DNA of 64,000 bases from Saururus chinensis (taxonomy: Eukaryota; Streptophyta; Magnoliopsida; Piperales; Saururaceae), in NCBI GenBank assembly GCA_035235625.1, contig CP141149.1:4063001-4127000 (forward strand). The letters are read 5' to 3'. The notes under the pieces are model-generated. The model did not search any database. It had not been told where the DNA came from and saw only the letters and a program-made list of their open reading frames with translations. The translations under genes and the position numbers were made by a program. Of this stretch, positions 1 to 11,174 are shown one piece after another (position 1 is the first letter of the stretch; each line of letters starts with the position of its first letter).

Positions 1-9
1 AACAGAGCC

Positions 10-104
10 TTAATATCTTACAGTTGATGAAAAATTATCCTTCAAATATCTTACGGTTGATGAAGAATTATTCTTCAATATCTTACGGTCGATGAAGAAT
101 TTCT
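10..104. repeat. Short tandem repeat, about 33-bp unit, three copies
   Basis: Three successive units share the core AATATCTTACRGTYGATGAA followed by an AATTATYCTTC-like tail. No coding potential was seen. Its function is unknown; it lies at the window edge, so the array may extend further left. Confidence 0.7.
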
Positions 105-1600
105 AGGTTAAAAGAAGCCGATGATTTATTTACACAGATCTAAGCAAGGGAGGTGATCGTTGATAATTAAACCCTTTGCAAGTGTACAAGATAATTGTAC
201 TAGGATAAGTATTTAAGGGTTGTCGAACCTCAGGGACGGATGGATTATTACTAAATCTAAAGAGGAATTTGCTGATTAAAAACTAGAAAGAACTTAAACT
301 TAAATTAAGTAAAAGAAAGAAATCAACTAGTTTAAAATAAGAGATTAATTCGATGGAATTTACTTAGGAAATTGAATCCACTATAGAACCATAACAATTC
401 CTTAACTTTTAATATAAATCTAGTGTGAATATGAACAAGTATTCTCAGCTACAAGCTAAAATTACTTCAAAAAGAATCATTAATTAACTTTCATGGCATG
501 AACTATCTTCGACAATAGCACGGATCATCTACACTAAACTAGCTATAGGCATGACCCGTCTAATCTTAGTATAACTCATCCAAGTCATTAATTATCTGAA
601 CATTAAAACTATTGTATGACCATCTCATCTAAATCACAGAAATTAGAATCGATGCAAATATAAAAACCATATCAATCTATCATCTACAAGACAATAAATC
701 AACATAGACTTTAATAAACATTAAAAGCTCTTCCATTAAAAAGAAAATCCATATCATATAATTGTCATCATTCACAACTGAGATCTAAATTAAAAAGAAA
801 AGAAACTGAAACTTATCTATAGCTTCATCAACTCCTAAGTAAAAGAAAAGTCTAGCCTTCCATTGTAGAAGAAAGCACTTGAATCTCCATTGAAAGCTTT
901 GAGTTCTCTTCTATCTTCTTCTTCCTTTTTCTCTTCATAAAATCTACTGGAATCCCCCAATTTTAAGCCAAATATGTCTTTTTATAGGCATAAGTTCCGT
1001 AGGAAGAAGTCTAATATGAAAAGGATTGAAATTTGGGTCAAAGTAGGAAACTGCACGTTATGTCGTTCGATCGCCCTGCATGCCCGATCGATCGCTTGAA
1101 CTGTATTTTTGTCTGAATTTACGTTATTCCGATCGATCAGTAAGTGACCCCGTTCGATCGGCTACAGTGTTTCTGCAATCTGGACAGTTCATATTCTGTT
1201 CATTAAGTTTTCCTTCGTGTCCATATTAATTTTCAACTTGTTTATAGCTCCGAAAAGTTGTCCAAATCACTTTAAAGCATGTGAAGACTACTTCGAACTA
1301 TTCAAAACATTGTCCAAGTACCTCAATAAGCGTACTTTACCTACAAAACATAAAATACCATATTTTAGACATGTAGAATATAATTAAAATTCCAACTTTG
1401 ATTTAAATACATGTCTAAACAACTAATAACTATAAAATTATTAATAATTAAACTAAAATACTAATATCTATCTTAATCTAAATAAACCATAATTAACTCT
1501 AAATTAACCTAATCTATACTAGCAAATAAGGTAAAAAGGCATATAAAATAGATATAGATTTCATACTTATCAGGAGGACACTTGTATGAAATACTTGTAA
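105..1600. other. Non-coding, retrotransposon-like sequence
   Basis: No open frame of note. The stretch contains phrases of a kind common in plant LTR retrotransposon non-coding DNA: a block around 165-235 (CCTTTGCAAGTGTACAAG, then GTCGAACCTCAGGGACGG) and a GATCGATC-rich block at about 1065-1165. I infer a decayed LTR element but see no LTR termini, so the type cannot be named. Confidence 0.35.
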
Positions 1601-2149
1601 AAAAAAAACCTTGACAAGGGAATGAAAGTGTTTAGGTGTGCGCAGATTTTGTACAAACGGTAACAAAAAAAAAACACTTATACCTTTACAAAAGAGAATT
1701 TTTTATTCTCTTAAACTAAAAAAAAATCTCATATGAGAAGATTATATTAAATACTAATAATAATGATCAAAAGGAAATCAATCTGTGTAGAATTCCTTCT
1801 TTGATCAATTCTTCCTTTACATCTTCAAGAAAAATGTTACGCCTATTGTCTAAATCTTTAGCACATAAAAGGTATCCTTGTGGAAGGATAAAACCTTTAA
1901 GGCATGTGTCCCTTGGATGAGCTTTAGTGATATCTTTGCATGCTTTCGTTAATATCTCTATAGCTCTATCCATTATAACTTTGAAATTTCCATCAAAATT
2001 TAAACGGGTTTCATGCGAAGAAGTTTGGATTGTAGGCAACCCAGTAGAAGAAGTTATTGGGAAACCAGGCATTTCTCTGACAATTTTTCTGAGGGGTAAC
2101 AGTTTCATTTATAATGTCACTCCACTACCACCCCTCGGATGGGTTGTCT
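1601..2149. other. AT-rich stretch with an unassigned minus-strand ORF
   Basis: The minus strand holds a 113-codon ORF at 1767-2108. It has no motif I recognise; the sequence around FILPQGYLL and EDVKEELIKEG looks protein-like but matches no family I can name. It sits just outside the inverted repeat and could be internal coding of the same decayed element. I do not call it a gene. Confidence 0.25.
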
Positions 2150-3603
2150 ATTGACAACAACAAAAAATCAAAGTCAAATTTCAAAAGCCAAGATTTTGGA
2201 GCTTGACAAGCTCTGAGTGGGATAAAATTTTTAAATGGATAAAGTCTCCTAAGTGGACAGTAAAAAAAAGTGAGGAAACAAAATCTAATCATACACATGT
2301 AGGAATGGACTAAGGCTTTTAGCAAATAATATATATTATGTGAGGACCTTGTAGGGCCACCTTACACTCAAAGTTAAATGGCTAAGAGAGGCTTTGTAAG
2401 CCTCACGTAGCCACATCAAAATCAAAATATCCAAATTGTAAAGGGCTATGTGAGACCCCATAAATCTCACATCAAAATAGCCATAAAACCAAAATAAGTA
2501 AAAGGTTAGGTAAGACTTGTGGGTCCCACGTTAAGTCTCGTTTTGTAAAAGAAAAAATGTTCAACCATAAAAAGACTAAAATGGATAAAAATACACAAAA
2601 AAAGTTAAATTTCAAAGAACTCAAAGTTCAATTTTGAAAAAAATTGATGAAGTTAGAAAAAATTAAAATAAATGTGTGTAAAGAAAGTGATGAATGGGGG
2701 GGGGGGTACCATGCTAAAGGTATAATACCAAGACTTCTCTTATTACTTTCAAAACTACCTTTACCACATTTCGACTTCCCACTAACTCACTCTTCACCTC
2801 CCATGAACTACCCCCACAATAAATATGTATGTAAAGAAAGTGATAAAGGGGGGGTACCATGCCAAAGGTATAATACCAGGACTTCTCTTATTACTTTCAA
2901 AACTACCTTTACCACATTTTGACTTCCCACTAACTCACTCTTCACCTCCCACGAACTACCCCCACAACTCATCCCACTATCTCATTCCCCACATCCCACT
3001 AACTTACTTTCTACTTCTTATGAACTACCCTTCCAACTCACCCCCCACTACTTTACTTCACCATACAACCCTAATGCTATAAATGCCTCTTCGTTTTCAT
3101 GAGAATGAGCTTTTGGTTTTCAAGTCTATGGAATCTCTAAAAAGAAATCAAGAAGTCCATCACACACAAAAATAAATCCAAATCCTAAAAAGCCTTGACC
3201 TTTTGAAAGTTAAAGAAGTTCAAGGAATCGAAAGATAAACAGAAGCACACAAGAAGGAAGAAGAACTTGTGCAAGGGGATCCTCATCTTCAAAAAGAATT
3301 TTCCTTGTTTTCTTCTTTTCTTTTCTATTTTTTAAAATTTAAAAGTTGTAGCCACTGCTCTTGGCAATTCTCTTTTTTATTTTAATAAATTCCAAGTTGT
3401 TTCTTTCATTTTTGCCATCTAATCGAAGGGTTTCAAAAATTGATTAATCACCACTATTCACTCTAAAGTGTAAAGAGCAATTTTGATTATTCAAGAGAAT
3501 GTCATCCCACATAAAAAAATATTCTTCTTTGTCTCTTGCAAGGAAGGATTTTCTAATCCGTTCTCTTGTATGGTGAGTAGGGAACTACCAAAATCCCCCA
3601 ACA
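2150..3603. repeat. Left arm of a large imperfect inverted repeat
   Basis: The arm is the reverse complement, imperfectly, of 3875-5340. Anchors read by eye: AATGCTATAAATGCCTCTTC near 3070 pairs with the complement of the sequence near 4400; GAGCTTGACAAGCTC near 2200 pairs with the region near 5130; AATGTCATCCCACAT near 3500 pairs with ATGTGGGATGACCTT near 3965. The arm ends inward in CCCCCAACA and the other begins TGTTGAGGG, which resemble LTR ends facing each other. Inside this arm about 150 bp (2676-2825) is tandemly duplicated (2828-2970), each copy beginning with a poly-G run and GGTACCATGC. Confidence 0.75.
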
Positions 3604-3874
3604 GTCACCCCTCAAAGCTTTTCCATAGGCAAAGTGTGGGGAGGAGTAGTCTTAGGCAATGAAACATTCACTTTAGTCTTCTTATTGGAACTGCATGTAG
3701 CATCCATTTTGGTGTCCACGAGAATCACCATTTTTTCTTGATGTTTTTGCTTTGCCAAGAAAGCTTGAAACTTAGCTTCATCAAAATGAATGACGAGCTT
3801 GAAATTTCCGGCTGCCTCCATTTTTGCCAAAAAGATGGAAGGAGGAGAAGGTCCCACTAGGTGTGCCAGAAATC
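3604..3874 (-). other. Core between inverted arms, with a short gag-like ORF
   Basis: This 271-bp core reads best on the minus strand. Next to the right arm it starts GATTTCTGGCACACC, which is placed like a primer binding site. A short frame then begins at MEAAGNFKLV and runs about 70 codons to MEKL and a stop. The purine-rich GAGGGGTGAC lies next to the left arm, where a polypurine tract would be. The arrangement LTR end, PBS-like, stub, PPT-like, LTR start suggests a miniature LTR element, but the two flanking LTR-like arms are inverted, not direct. I infer a rearranged retrotransposon remnant; the short ORF matches no family I can name. Confidence 0.4.
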
Positions 3875-5340
3875 TGTTGAGGGATTTCGGTAATTCTCTA
3901 TGCACAAGTCAAGAAAATGGATCAAATAATCCTTCCTTGTAAGAGATAGAGAAAAAAAATTTTATGTGGGATGACCTTCTCTTGATTAATGAAAACTATT
4001 TTTTTACAATTTAGAGTGAGTAGTAGTGATTAATTAATTTTTGAAACCCTTCAATTAGATAGCAAATAAAGGAAACAACTGAAAATTTATTAAAATAAGA
4101 ATAAAAGAGAATTTTCAGGAGAAGTTACTACAACTTTCAAGTTTAGAAAAAAGAAAAGAAGAAACAAAGAAAATTCTTCTCGAAGAATGATAGCTCCCTT
4201 GTACAAGTTCTTTTTCCTTCTTGAGTGTTTCTGGTTGTCTTCCAATTCTTTGATCTTCTTTGATTTTATGAAGGTCAATTTTTTTTTAGGATTTGGACAT
4301 TTTTTGGTGTGTGATGGACTTCTGAATTTCTTTGTGGAGGTTTTGTAAACTTGAAAGCCAAAAGTCCCTCCTTATGAAAACGAAGGGGTATTTATAGCAT
4401 TGAGGTTGTATAGTTAAGTAGTGGGGTAACTTGGAAGGGTAGTTCATGAGAAGTAGAGAGTGAGTTAGTGGGAGATGGAAAATGGGCTAGTGGGAGATAG
4501 AGAATGGGTTAGTGGGATGGTTAGTAAAAAATGAATTGATTAGTTGGGAGTGTGAGAGAAGCCCTGACATTTTACCGTTGACTTGGTTTCCTCCACTTCA
4601 CCACTTATTTCATTTTTTTTTAATTTCATCATTTCATTCATTCATTTTATTTCTTTATTTCACTTTTTTTATTTAGAGTAGGGGATCACGTGCCTCAAGG
4701 CTTTGACTTAGTATTCCCATTCTCCATATGGGGTCGATGGGACTTCCATATAACTTTTTTTTCTTCGAACTTTGAGTTCTTGAAAATTTAACTCTGTGTT
4801 TTTGGTCATTTTGGTCTTTTATGGCTATTTTGGAGTAAAATTTATGAGGTCTCACACAACACTTTGTAATTTAATATTTTTTTTTTAATGATTTTGTAAT
4901 CTTTTTGATGGGGCTACATGAAACTTACACAACCTCTTTTAGCTAATTTAGCTATTGTAGCTATCTTTGAGTGCAATAGAGCCTTATGATCTCCTCATAT
5001 TAAAGTTTTTTTTATAAAATTGCAACCTCTCTCTACGTGTGTAGGATTAGATTTTAGTTTTTTTTCTTTTGGACTTTGTCAACTTTTATTACTTTATCCA
5101 CTTTGAAAATTTGGTTTCATCTAGAGCTAGTCAAGCTCCAAACTCTTGGCCTTTAAATTTTGATTTTTTTAACACATTACTACGTGCGTAGCATTAGAAT
5201 TTTTTTTATTTTTTTCTTTGAACTTTGTCTATTTTAAAAATTTGGAGTTATCGAGAGTTAGTCAAGCTCTGAAATCTTTGCATTTGAATTTTGATATTTT
5301 TTTATGTCAACAATTACAACCTACCTCTTCTAATAGTATT
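3875..5340. repeat. Right arm of the large imperfect inverted repeat
   Basis: The arm starts TGTTGAGGGATTTC, the expected form of an LTR start, and mirrors 2150-3603. Its outer part holds its own tandem duplication of about 150 bp (5016-5170 and 5171-5330). Both copies run from a TACGTGNGTAG block to GAGYTAGTCAAGCTC. The two arms have therefore diverged by separate small duplications as well as substitutions. Confidence 0.75.
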
Positions 5341-6369
5341 TGGCTAGATTTTATTCTTAAAAATTGATACTTTGGTGGGGCCTATGGGACATTTTTTTAG
5401 GGAAGAGGCACTTCAAATGTCATATATAAAAAACATGAACATGTAAAAATTCCAAAAGATTGTAAAGAAATTTTTTTATATATGAAAAACAGCCAAGATG
5501 GCTGCAATTATATTTCAAAATCTTCATGAACTAATAAGATTTTCAGTGAGTAAAGTTGACAAAAGGGTCATAAATAGCCTTTATTTTAAGGTGATTGTAA
5601 CTTCCACTCTCTTCTTTTCCTTCCTCTCTTACTGTAGTACAATTGTGAACACCCTCAATATAGTAAGATAATGGTGCTTTAAGCATTATTATGTCCCAAT
5701 TGAAGTAGATTGTGCCCTACCTATGGGCCTCTTTGGTGTATTAGTTATAGGCTTATATTATTTTAGGGGGATTTTTTATTATTATAAATAAGTAGGCTTT
5801 AAAACTATTGTTAAGAAGCCCAGAGTCTTATCTATAAGTGGGCTTTTCCCTAATAGAGGTTATTCAATGATTAATTTTGGATTTAACCCTCTATCTCTCC
5901 CTTCTCCACCCCCTTATACAGGTCCGCCCATCACTGACAGAGGATTTATCTTCCTCGAAACAGTAGCAGCCTGCCTCTAATTCCTGAAGTCATCGCTCAC
6001 TCCACCACCTTGTTCTGAACTCACGAGCCAGTCAACCGCCATGGCCAGAGCCACAATTGACGACAATTTTTTATCCGTCAATGCCGTAGTCGCTGCCCAT
6101 CCCTCCTCCATTTGAAACTAAGTGTTCCCGATCCGACGGGGCCACAACACCGTCTGCTACTTCTGCCAAACGCCACTTCCTTGACCTTCTGTGTACTACC
6201 GCCGTCAAAAGGGTCTACACTGATGAGCGGTGGCCTTCCGGTCCAAGGAAATCAACGGCCTTCGCTCAAAAAATTACTTCTTTCCAGTCTATTTCTGGCT
6301 TCCTCCCAAATCGTAGGGTGTTACAAAGGCCACGAACATCTGTGATGGAGGGGAAGATGATATCGATGG
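5341..6369. other. No recognisable gene
   Basis: AT-rich up to about 5880, then a more GC-rich stretch (5900-6345) with short frames in several phases and no motif I recognise. The GC-rich part could be another captured host-gene piece next to the CACTA-like element, but I cannot support this. Confidence 0.3.
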
Positions 6370-6790
6370 CCCCACCAGCTTATTAAAACCGTGATAAAAA
6401 TTAATATAGGCACTTCATTAAAAACGTGGCAATTGAATGCTTAATTGAGAATAACTTGAAGAAGAGCATGGACCGTGGTAATAAGCTTTTTAGAATGTGG
6501 CATTAGCATTACAAACGCTTTTATAAAATGTGGCAAATATGCTTTTTAAAACTGTGACAAATGCTATAGGAAATTTGCCACACTTTACAAAAAGTGTGAT
6601 AAATATCCTATAGCATTTGCGATGTTTTATATGGAACATAGTAAACACCATACATTATTTAGGAAATAGCCTCTTTGGGTGGGTAGTCGTGACGTTTCTA
6701 GTGGAGCGTGGTAACTATCGTGTAGTATTAGCAACACTTTAAAAAAAACACAATAACTTTTAGAACGTGGCTATTCACACCCCATTATGT
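6370..6790. repeat. Subterminal repeats of a CACTA-like element, left block
   Basis: Repeated short units of the type ACGTGGCAAATATG, GTGATAAATATCC and AAAGTGTGATAAAT occur in both orientations. They match the style of the repeats at 10440-10868 and 21555-21960. Such arrays near the ends bind transposase in CACTA elements. I could not find a matching CACTACAA left terminus, so the left boundary of this element is unknown. Confidence 0.5.
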
Positions 6791-7594
6791 TCCTCTATCC
6801 CCCGTTACTTAGGCACCCCGCATTTAAGTTATATAATCTCTCACCTACACCCCAGTTCTTAAAAATAATTGAGAATTTTTTAACTCGTGTGTACCCCCCT
6901 TCACCCCCGTCATGGCCTCCCCCTACCCAGTCGTCACCCTTACAAAATCTTCAGTGACTTCATCGGCCCCATCACCCCAAATGGGCAAATAGCTCAAACC
7001 TTTCGTTCTGAAGTAAGGGCTAGACGAGATCTGGGTATTTCTATAGTATGTATCCGACAAATCCGAGGTGCGACTGGGTCGAAACCCTCAACCGAAGCTC
7101 CTCAACGGCCAACCACAGCCGCCGCGAGCTGTCCCATCGGTGCCAGCTACCGCGAGCTGTCCCATCGGTGCCAGCCGCCGCATTACCTCCACGAGGCAGT
7201 TCCATGGCAACAAACCTGACCCTCCCTCCAGACCCTCTTCTTCTTCCTCCTCCTCCTCCCCCGCCCCACCACCAGTGGCCCACAACACCATCCTCCGCCC
7301 CCTTCTTCCCTCTCCTCCACCTCCTCGCTTTCCTCAAGGAAGGAGAGCACCTGGTACGGGACAACCACTCGCTTTCCTCACGGAAGGAGAGCACCCGACA
7401 TGGGACGCTGTGGTGGCTGTGCATCAATAGATGAGTGTAGTTCATATCCCCTTTTCTTTGTTATTTGTGAACCATGCGTCAATAGATAAGTGTAGTTCAT
7501 TAAGTCTGCAGCCTAAAAATAGGAAAAGAGAAATTTTAATTCCAGACATATGAGTTATCTACTGTTCTTATGGGTGATTGTTTATGAATGACAG
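6791..7594. other. GC-rich segment with small tandem duplications
   Basis: CT- and GC-rich sequence lies just upstream of the TraB exons. It has a perfect direct duplication of about 28 bp (near 7118-7176, core GAGCTGTCCCATCGGTGCC) and a second one of about 42 bp (near 7328-7415, core CTTTCCTCA-GGAAGGAGAG). Several overlapping frames are open simply because of base composition. It may be the captured 5' region of a host gene; no protein family is recognisable. Confidence 0.35.
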
Positions 7595-8444
7595 GTTCCA
7601 TCCATGAGCGACATGATTGACATGTGGAGGAAGAAAAAAATGAACAGTTTTGGAATTTTATACAGCTGGTTTCTTCCTAAGGCATGTGAATTGCGTGCAA
7701 CTTCTGGTAGTTCTAGATCTTCTTGTATTTTTGTTAGCTTATTTTTGTTTTGTTTTCTTTTTCTTTTCCCTCTCTTTACGTGTGCAAGTTGTTGATAAGC
7801 TTGAAGTTTTTCCTGGTTCTGAGTTTCGTGTGGCATTTGAAGCAGGAAAGAGCTATGGGGCGAAGGTTATACTGGGTGACCATCCAATGAATGTAAGATG
7901 TTATGCTTCATAGTACTAAAGACAGTATAAGATGTGTAAACGTAAGAAAACCAAATGCATTAAGTGGTGTTTATATATGCATTTTATGAGCAGCCTTGTT
8001 CATTAAACTTCATGAATGTTCTTTGTTGGCCTTTGATTGCGGAATGCACCAGTTTTCATCCGAGCCTGCTCTTTACCCACTTAGTTTTTGTTCAATTATT
8101 GAAGACGAAGTACATAAAGCTTAGATTTAAGCGGTTTCTTAGATCAAAATCAAGTCCTTAATCCAATTGGAGTGATAATCAAGCAACCACAGATTTAAAC
8201 TGAGATAGCTTGCCACACTTTCTAGATGGTTGTGCTCAACTTGGTGTAAAGCATAGATGTCAATTACATTGCATTTTATCTATATGATTTCTTATCTATT
8301 ATATTTACACTCAATTTGCTGTGCTGATAGATCACTCTTCGGAGAATATGGGGGAAAATGTCCTTGTCGCACAAAGCGAAACTCATCTTCTACCTACTTT
8401 TCCAATCAGTGTTCTTATCCAGTCCCAATGATCTGAATAAAATG
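7595..8444 (+). pseudogene. TraB-domain protein gene fragment (three exons)
   Basis: Three exons at 7595-7681, 7789-7892 and 8331-8444 translate to consecutive parts of the plant TraB family. The first has SMSDMIDMWRKKKMNSFGIL; the second KLEVFPGSEFRVAF then GAKVILGDHP; the third ITLRRIWGKMSLSHKAK then a hydrophobic stretch and PNDLNKM. Exon order and phase fit the family and most splice signals survive (CAG acceptor, GT donors). The first donor reads GC and the second acceptor AAG, so they are weakened. The N-terminal and C-terminal parts of the domain are missing. The fragment lies between CACTA-like subterminal repeats and upstream of an unrelated gene piece in the same orientation, which points to transposon capture. 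TraB-type plant proteins are thought to be organelle-membrane proteins. Confidence 0.75.
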
Positions 8445-8657
8445 GTATATTGTGACACTTAGTATGTTTACCTGTATAAATCTTTTTTAAAGCTTGTGTA
8501 CAATCTTTACTTCTATTATGGCTTCTTTGCTAATATTAAATGTAGAGAGTGACAAAGAGCTCTTGTTAGCCGAGATGCTATTTGTGCTTCAATAAAGGTA
8601 ATGAGTTTTACAAATTCTCATGTATTTAAGAGAATGGCTCCAGAACTGACTGATAGG

Positions 8658-9258
8658 ATGGCTTCAAAGACTGTTCTTGCTTTGGGTCTTCTCCTGGCAG
8701 TTATTCTTGCCATTTCATCTGAAGTGGCTGCTAGAGACCTTGCCGAGATTTCAAAGGTGAAAGAACTTATATAGTGGTGTTTTTACTTATTAACTGCTAC
8801 TTTTAGCTATGAATCACCTTTGGGCCTGATGTCTAACATTTATACCACCAACTGCCTACTCTATGAGCCCTGTCTTTTTAGTCGAATGACTTGAATTAAC
8901 TATAATAGAAAAATTACTTATTGAGCAACATTTTCTGGTGCAGGTGAAACATCAGTTGAGGATAGCTACCGTGGAGGATATGGCGGTGGAGGATAACAAC
9001 TTTGTTCTTGATTTGGCTGCAAGTTTGAGGTTAACCTTCGGTTTAAGATACATATTGTTGAGACGACAAGCTGAATCAAAAGACGGAGATGCTGGTCAAG
9101 AAACTAATGTCGTTGAGAGAGAACAAGAACATGGTCATGCAGAGGAGGAGGAGGAGGAAGAAGAACCTAGTCCAAGTATCAATGACACTATAAAAAGAAG
9201 GGCAACTCGAGTTAAAACTAAAGCAGTGAAACGAAAGGGAAAGCGGGTTTCTAAATAG
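8658..9258 (+). CDS. Possible chimeric two-exon gene: GRP signal peptide plus acidic tail
   Basis: Exon 1 (8658-8756, 33 codons) encodes MASKTVLALGLLL, a hydrophobic stretch and SSEVAARDLAE, the typical signal peptide start of plant glycine-rich cell-wall proteins. A GT donor follows, and a CAG acceptor precedes exon 2 at 8944. In the frame joined by splicing, exon 2 runs 104 codons to a stop at 9258. It passes through the start of the glycine-rich domain out of frame; in the alternative frame one reads SVEDSYRGGYGGGG then a stop. It ends in a run of glutamates followed by a lysine/arginine-rich tail (RRATRVKTKAVKRKGKRVSK). Predicted product is about 137 residues. The acidic/basic tail comes from a source I do not recognise. 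Whether it is transcribed is unknown; it may simply be a captured fragment that happens to be open. Confidence 0.45.
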
Positions 9259-9537
9259 CCTCAAATAATTTGTGTTTGTTGAGACATTTTAATGTTAGTC
9301 ATTTGTTAGAGACATTTAAATTTCAGTTGTTGAGACATTTCAATTTCAATCATTGAGACATTTCGGTGTTTGTATATTTTGAAGAGTTTGTATATTTTTT
9401 GCTACTAGGAACATTATTGTCAAAACGCATAAATTATGTTGGAGTCTTGGAGAGGAAAACTATTGTCAAAATGCAGAATAGTTTGTGCTTTAATGGTGCT
9501 TTAATGTGTGGATATGTATTTGATTTTATGTGACTAG

Positions 9538-9990
9538 GATTTGGCAGGAGGTGCCCCTGCCAAATTTTGCATGAAGTGGTGGGGGGCCTTTGACCCTGTC
9601 TAGTTCTCCAAAAAATGGCAGGGGGTGCCCCCCGCCATGAAACGGACAATAACTCTTCTTGGATTTGGTAGGGGGTGACCCCTGCCCAATTGTGCATGAA
9701 GTAGTGAGGGGGTCTTCGACCTCGTCTAGTTCTTTGACAAATGGCGGGGGGTGCCCCCCACCACGAAACGGACAGTAACTCTAAGAAGTTGCTGTCTTGG
9801 ATGTGGTGAGGGGTACCCCCTGCCCAATTGTGCATGAAATGGCTGGGGGGTATTCAACCCTATCTAGTTCTTCGAAAAATGGCAGGGGGTGCCCCCTGCC
9901 ACAAAACAGACAGTAACTTTAAGAAGTTACTGTCTTGGATTTGGCGGGAAGTGCCCCCCCGGCCAATTGTGTATGAAGTGGCGGAGGATA
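9538..9990. repeat. G-rich tandem repeat, 122-138 bp unit, about 3.5 copies
   Basis: Units begin near 9538, 9660, 9798 and 9935 with GGATTTGGYRGGRGGTG and contain two GGGGGTGCCCCCTGCC-like palindromic blocks, a TTGTGCATGAARTGG block and a CTAGTTCTTCGAMAAATGG block. The repeated GGCAGGGGGTGCCCCCYGCC could form hairpins. No coding potential was accepted here. Confidence 0.8.
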
Positions 9991-10439
9991 CTCCTCGCTA
10001 AAAAATTAGTAGAAGCTTTCTTGCCTCTGATAACGTTCTGGCGGAAAATGTCTTTGGAAGTGTAAAGACGCCATTAATGAACAAATAATACTATAAGGGA
10101 AGATAAATTTACAAAAAGGGTTCAACTTTTTAGTTGTCGGAGTTTTATTAGCTACCACCGGAGCTTTTTAATCATCATCAGATCTACAGTGTATGCTGGA
10201 GCTACAGTACTCGCCGGCGGTTACAGTACTCACCGGAGCTACAGTTCTCAGCCTGGAGGAGAAGAAAGTCTGCAAAAAAAATCACGTTTTTAAGTTAACT
10301 CAGGAGAAAAGAGAAAAGAGGTACATGGGGGATAAAAGAGCAAGTTAATGGGGGAAAAGTGGGGTATAAAAGTAAAAAGAAAACTCTAACTTTTTACTTT
10401 TGTATGGGGGATACAGGAAAAAACAGGGGTTCAAATAGC
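9991..10439. other. No gene seen; TE-internal non-coding DNA
   Basis: Contains a short reiteration of GAGCTACAGTACTC-like words (10190-10250) and purine-rich sequence. Nothing codes. It lies between the G-rich tandem repeat and the subterminal repeats of the CACTA-like element. Confidence 0.4.
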
Positions 10440-10868
10440 CACCTTCTAACTTTTATAAAACATTGGACATGCAATATATTCATAAACTGCAACAAATATC
10501 GAAGAGTACTGGAAATGCTTTTCTAAAACCGGCAAATATGTTCAAACATTTACTAAACTTTCCTAACCATGGCACCTACCTATATATGTGTGACGGTTTT
10601 TGTGTTACATGGCAAGTATCTATATATCAATTGCGATGCTTTACAGGAAACATAGCAAATATTGTAGGTGATTTAGATAGGCCTTGTTCAACATATGTGG
10701 CGCTTTGAATGGATCGCGCCAAATCCTATAGTGTATCACCAATGTTTTTATTCAACCGTGGCAAATATTATAAAGTACAAGAGATGCTTTTTAGAAACTG
10801 TAGCAAATATCATATAACATCGACGACACTTTCATAACAGTGACAAATGATTGAGTATTTGCAACATT
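10440..10868. repeat. Subterminal repeats of the CACTA-like element, before the MULE insertion
   Basis: Irregular tandem units of about 36 bp contain GTRGCAAATATC, a nearby AGTAY and GATGCTTT. The same units, in the same orientation, resume at 21555 after the MULE. This shows one continuous repeat array was split by the MULE insertion. Confidence 0.6.
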
Positions 10869-10877
10869 TTTTTTTAG

Positions 10878-10953
10878 TTTTTTCCATATTGCCTTGCCAA
10901 TGAATGAAATATTGCATATTCTCTGGATTTTGAATGGAAATGTCATATGACCT
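10878..10953 (+). repeat. MULE left terminal inverted repeat
   Basis: 76 bp, pairing with 21470-21545. By eye about four fifths of positions agree. The outermost six bases are T in one strand; the usual terminal G of many MULEs is not evident, and one base of doubt remains on the exact edge. Confidence 0.8.
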
Positions 10954-11174
10954 ATTTGTGGACCAAAAAACCCTTAGGTTTCCACTATATTAGGATTTAA
11001 TGTAAAGAGTAATAAATGAACACCAGAATAGTGTTACGTCGTTCTGGTGTGCTGGTAGTCATCAGTGGTGAATAGAAATCCCTAATGGAAGCTGACTAGC
11101 GGTGACTCACTGGCGAGAGTCAATGAACAAGAAAAAGCATTTTTTGGCACCATAGACGCGGTGTGAGTGCTCCA

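Noticed and set aside
7041..7445. Overlapping ORFs on both strands of the GC-rich segment
   Set aside because: Proline- or glycine-rich frames in five phases reflect composition; none matches a family.
8545..8620. A possible further TraB exon after 8444
   Set aside because: The text between 8548 and 8600 did not match the next expected TraB segment in any frame.
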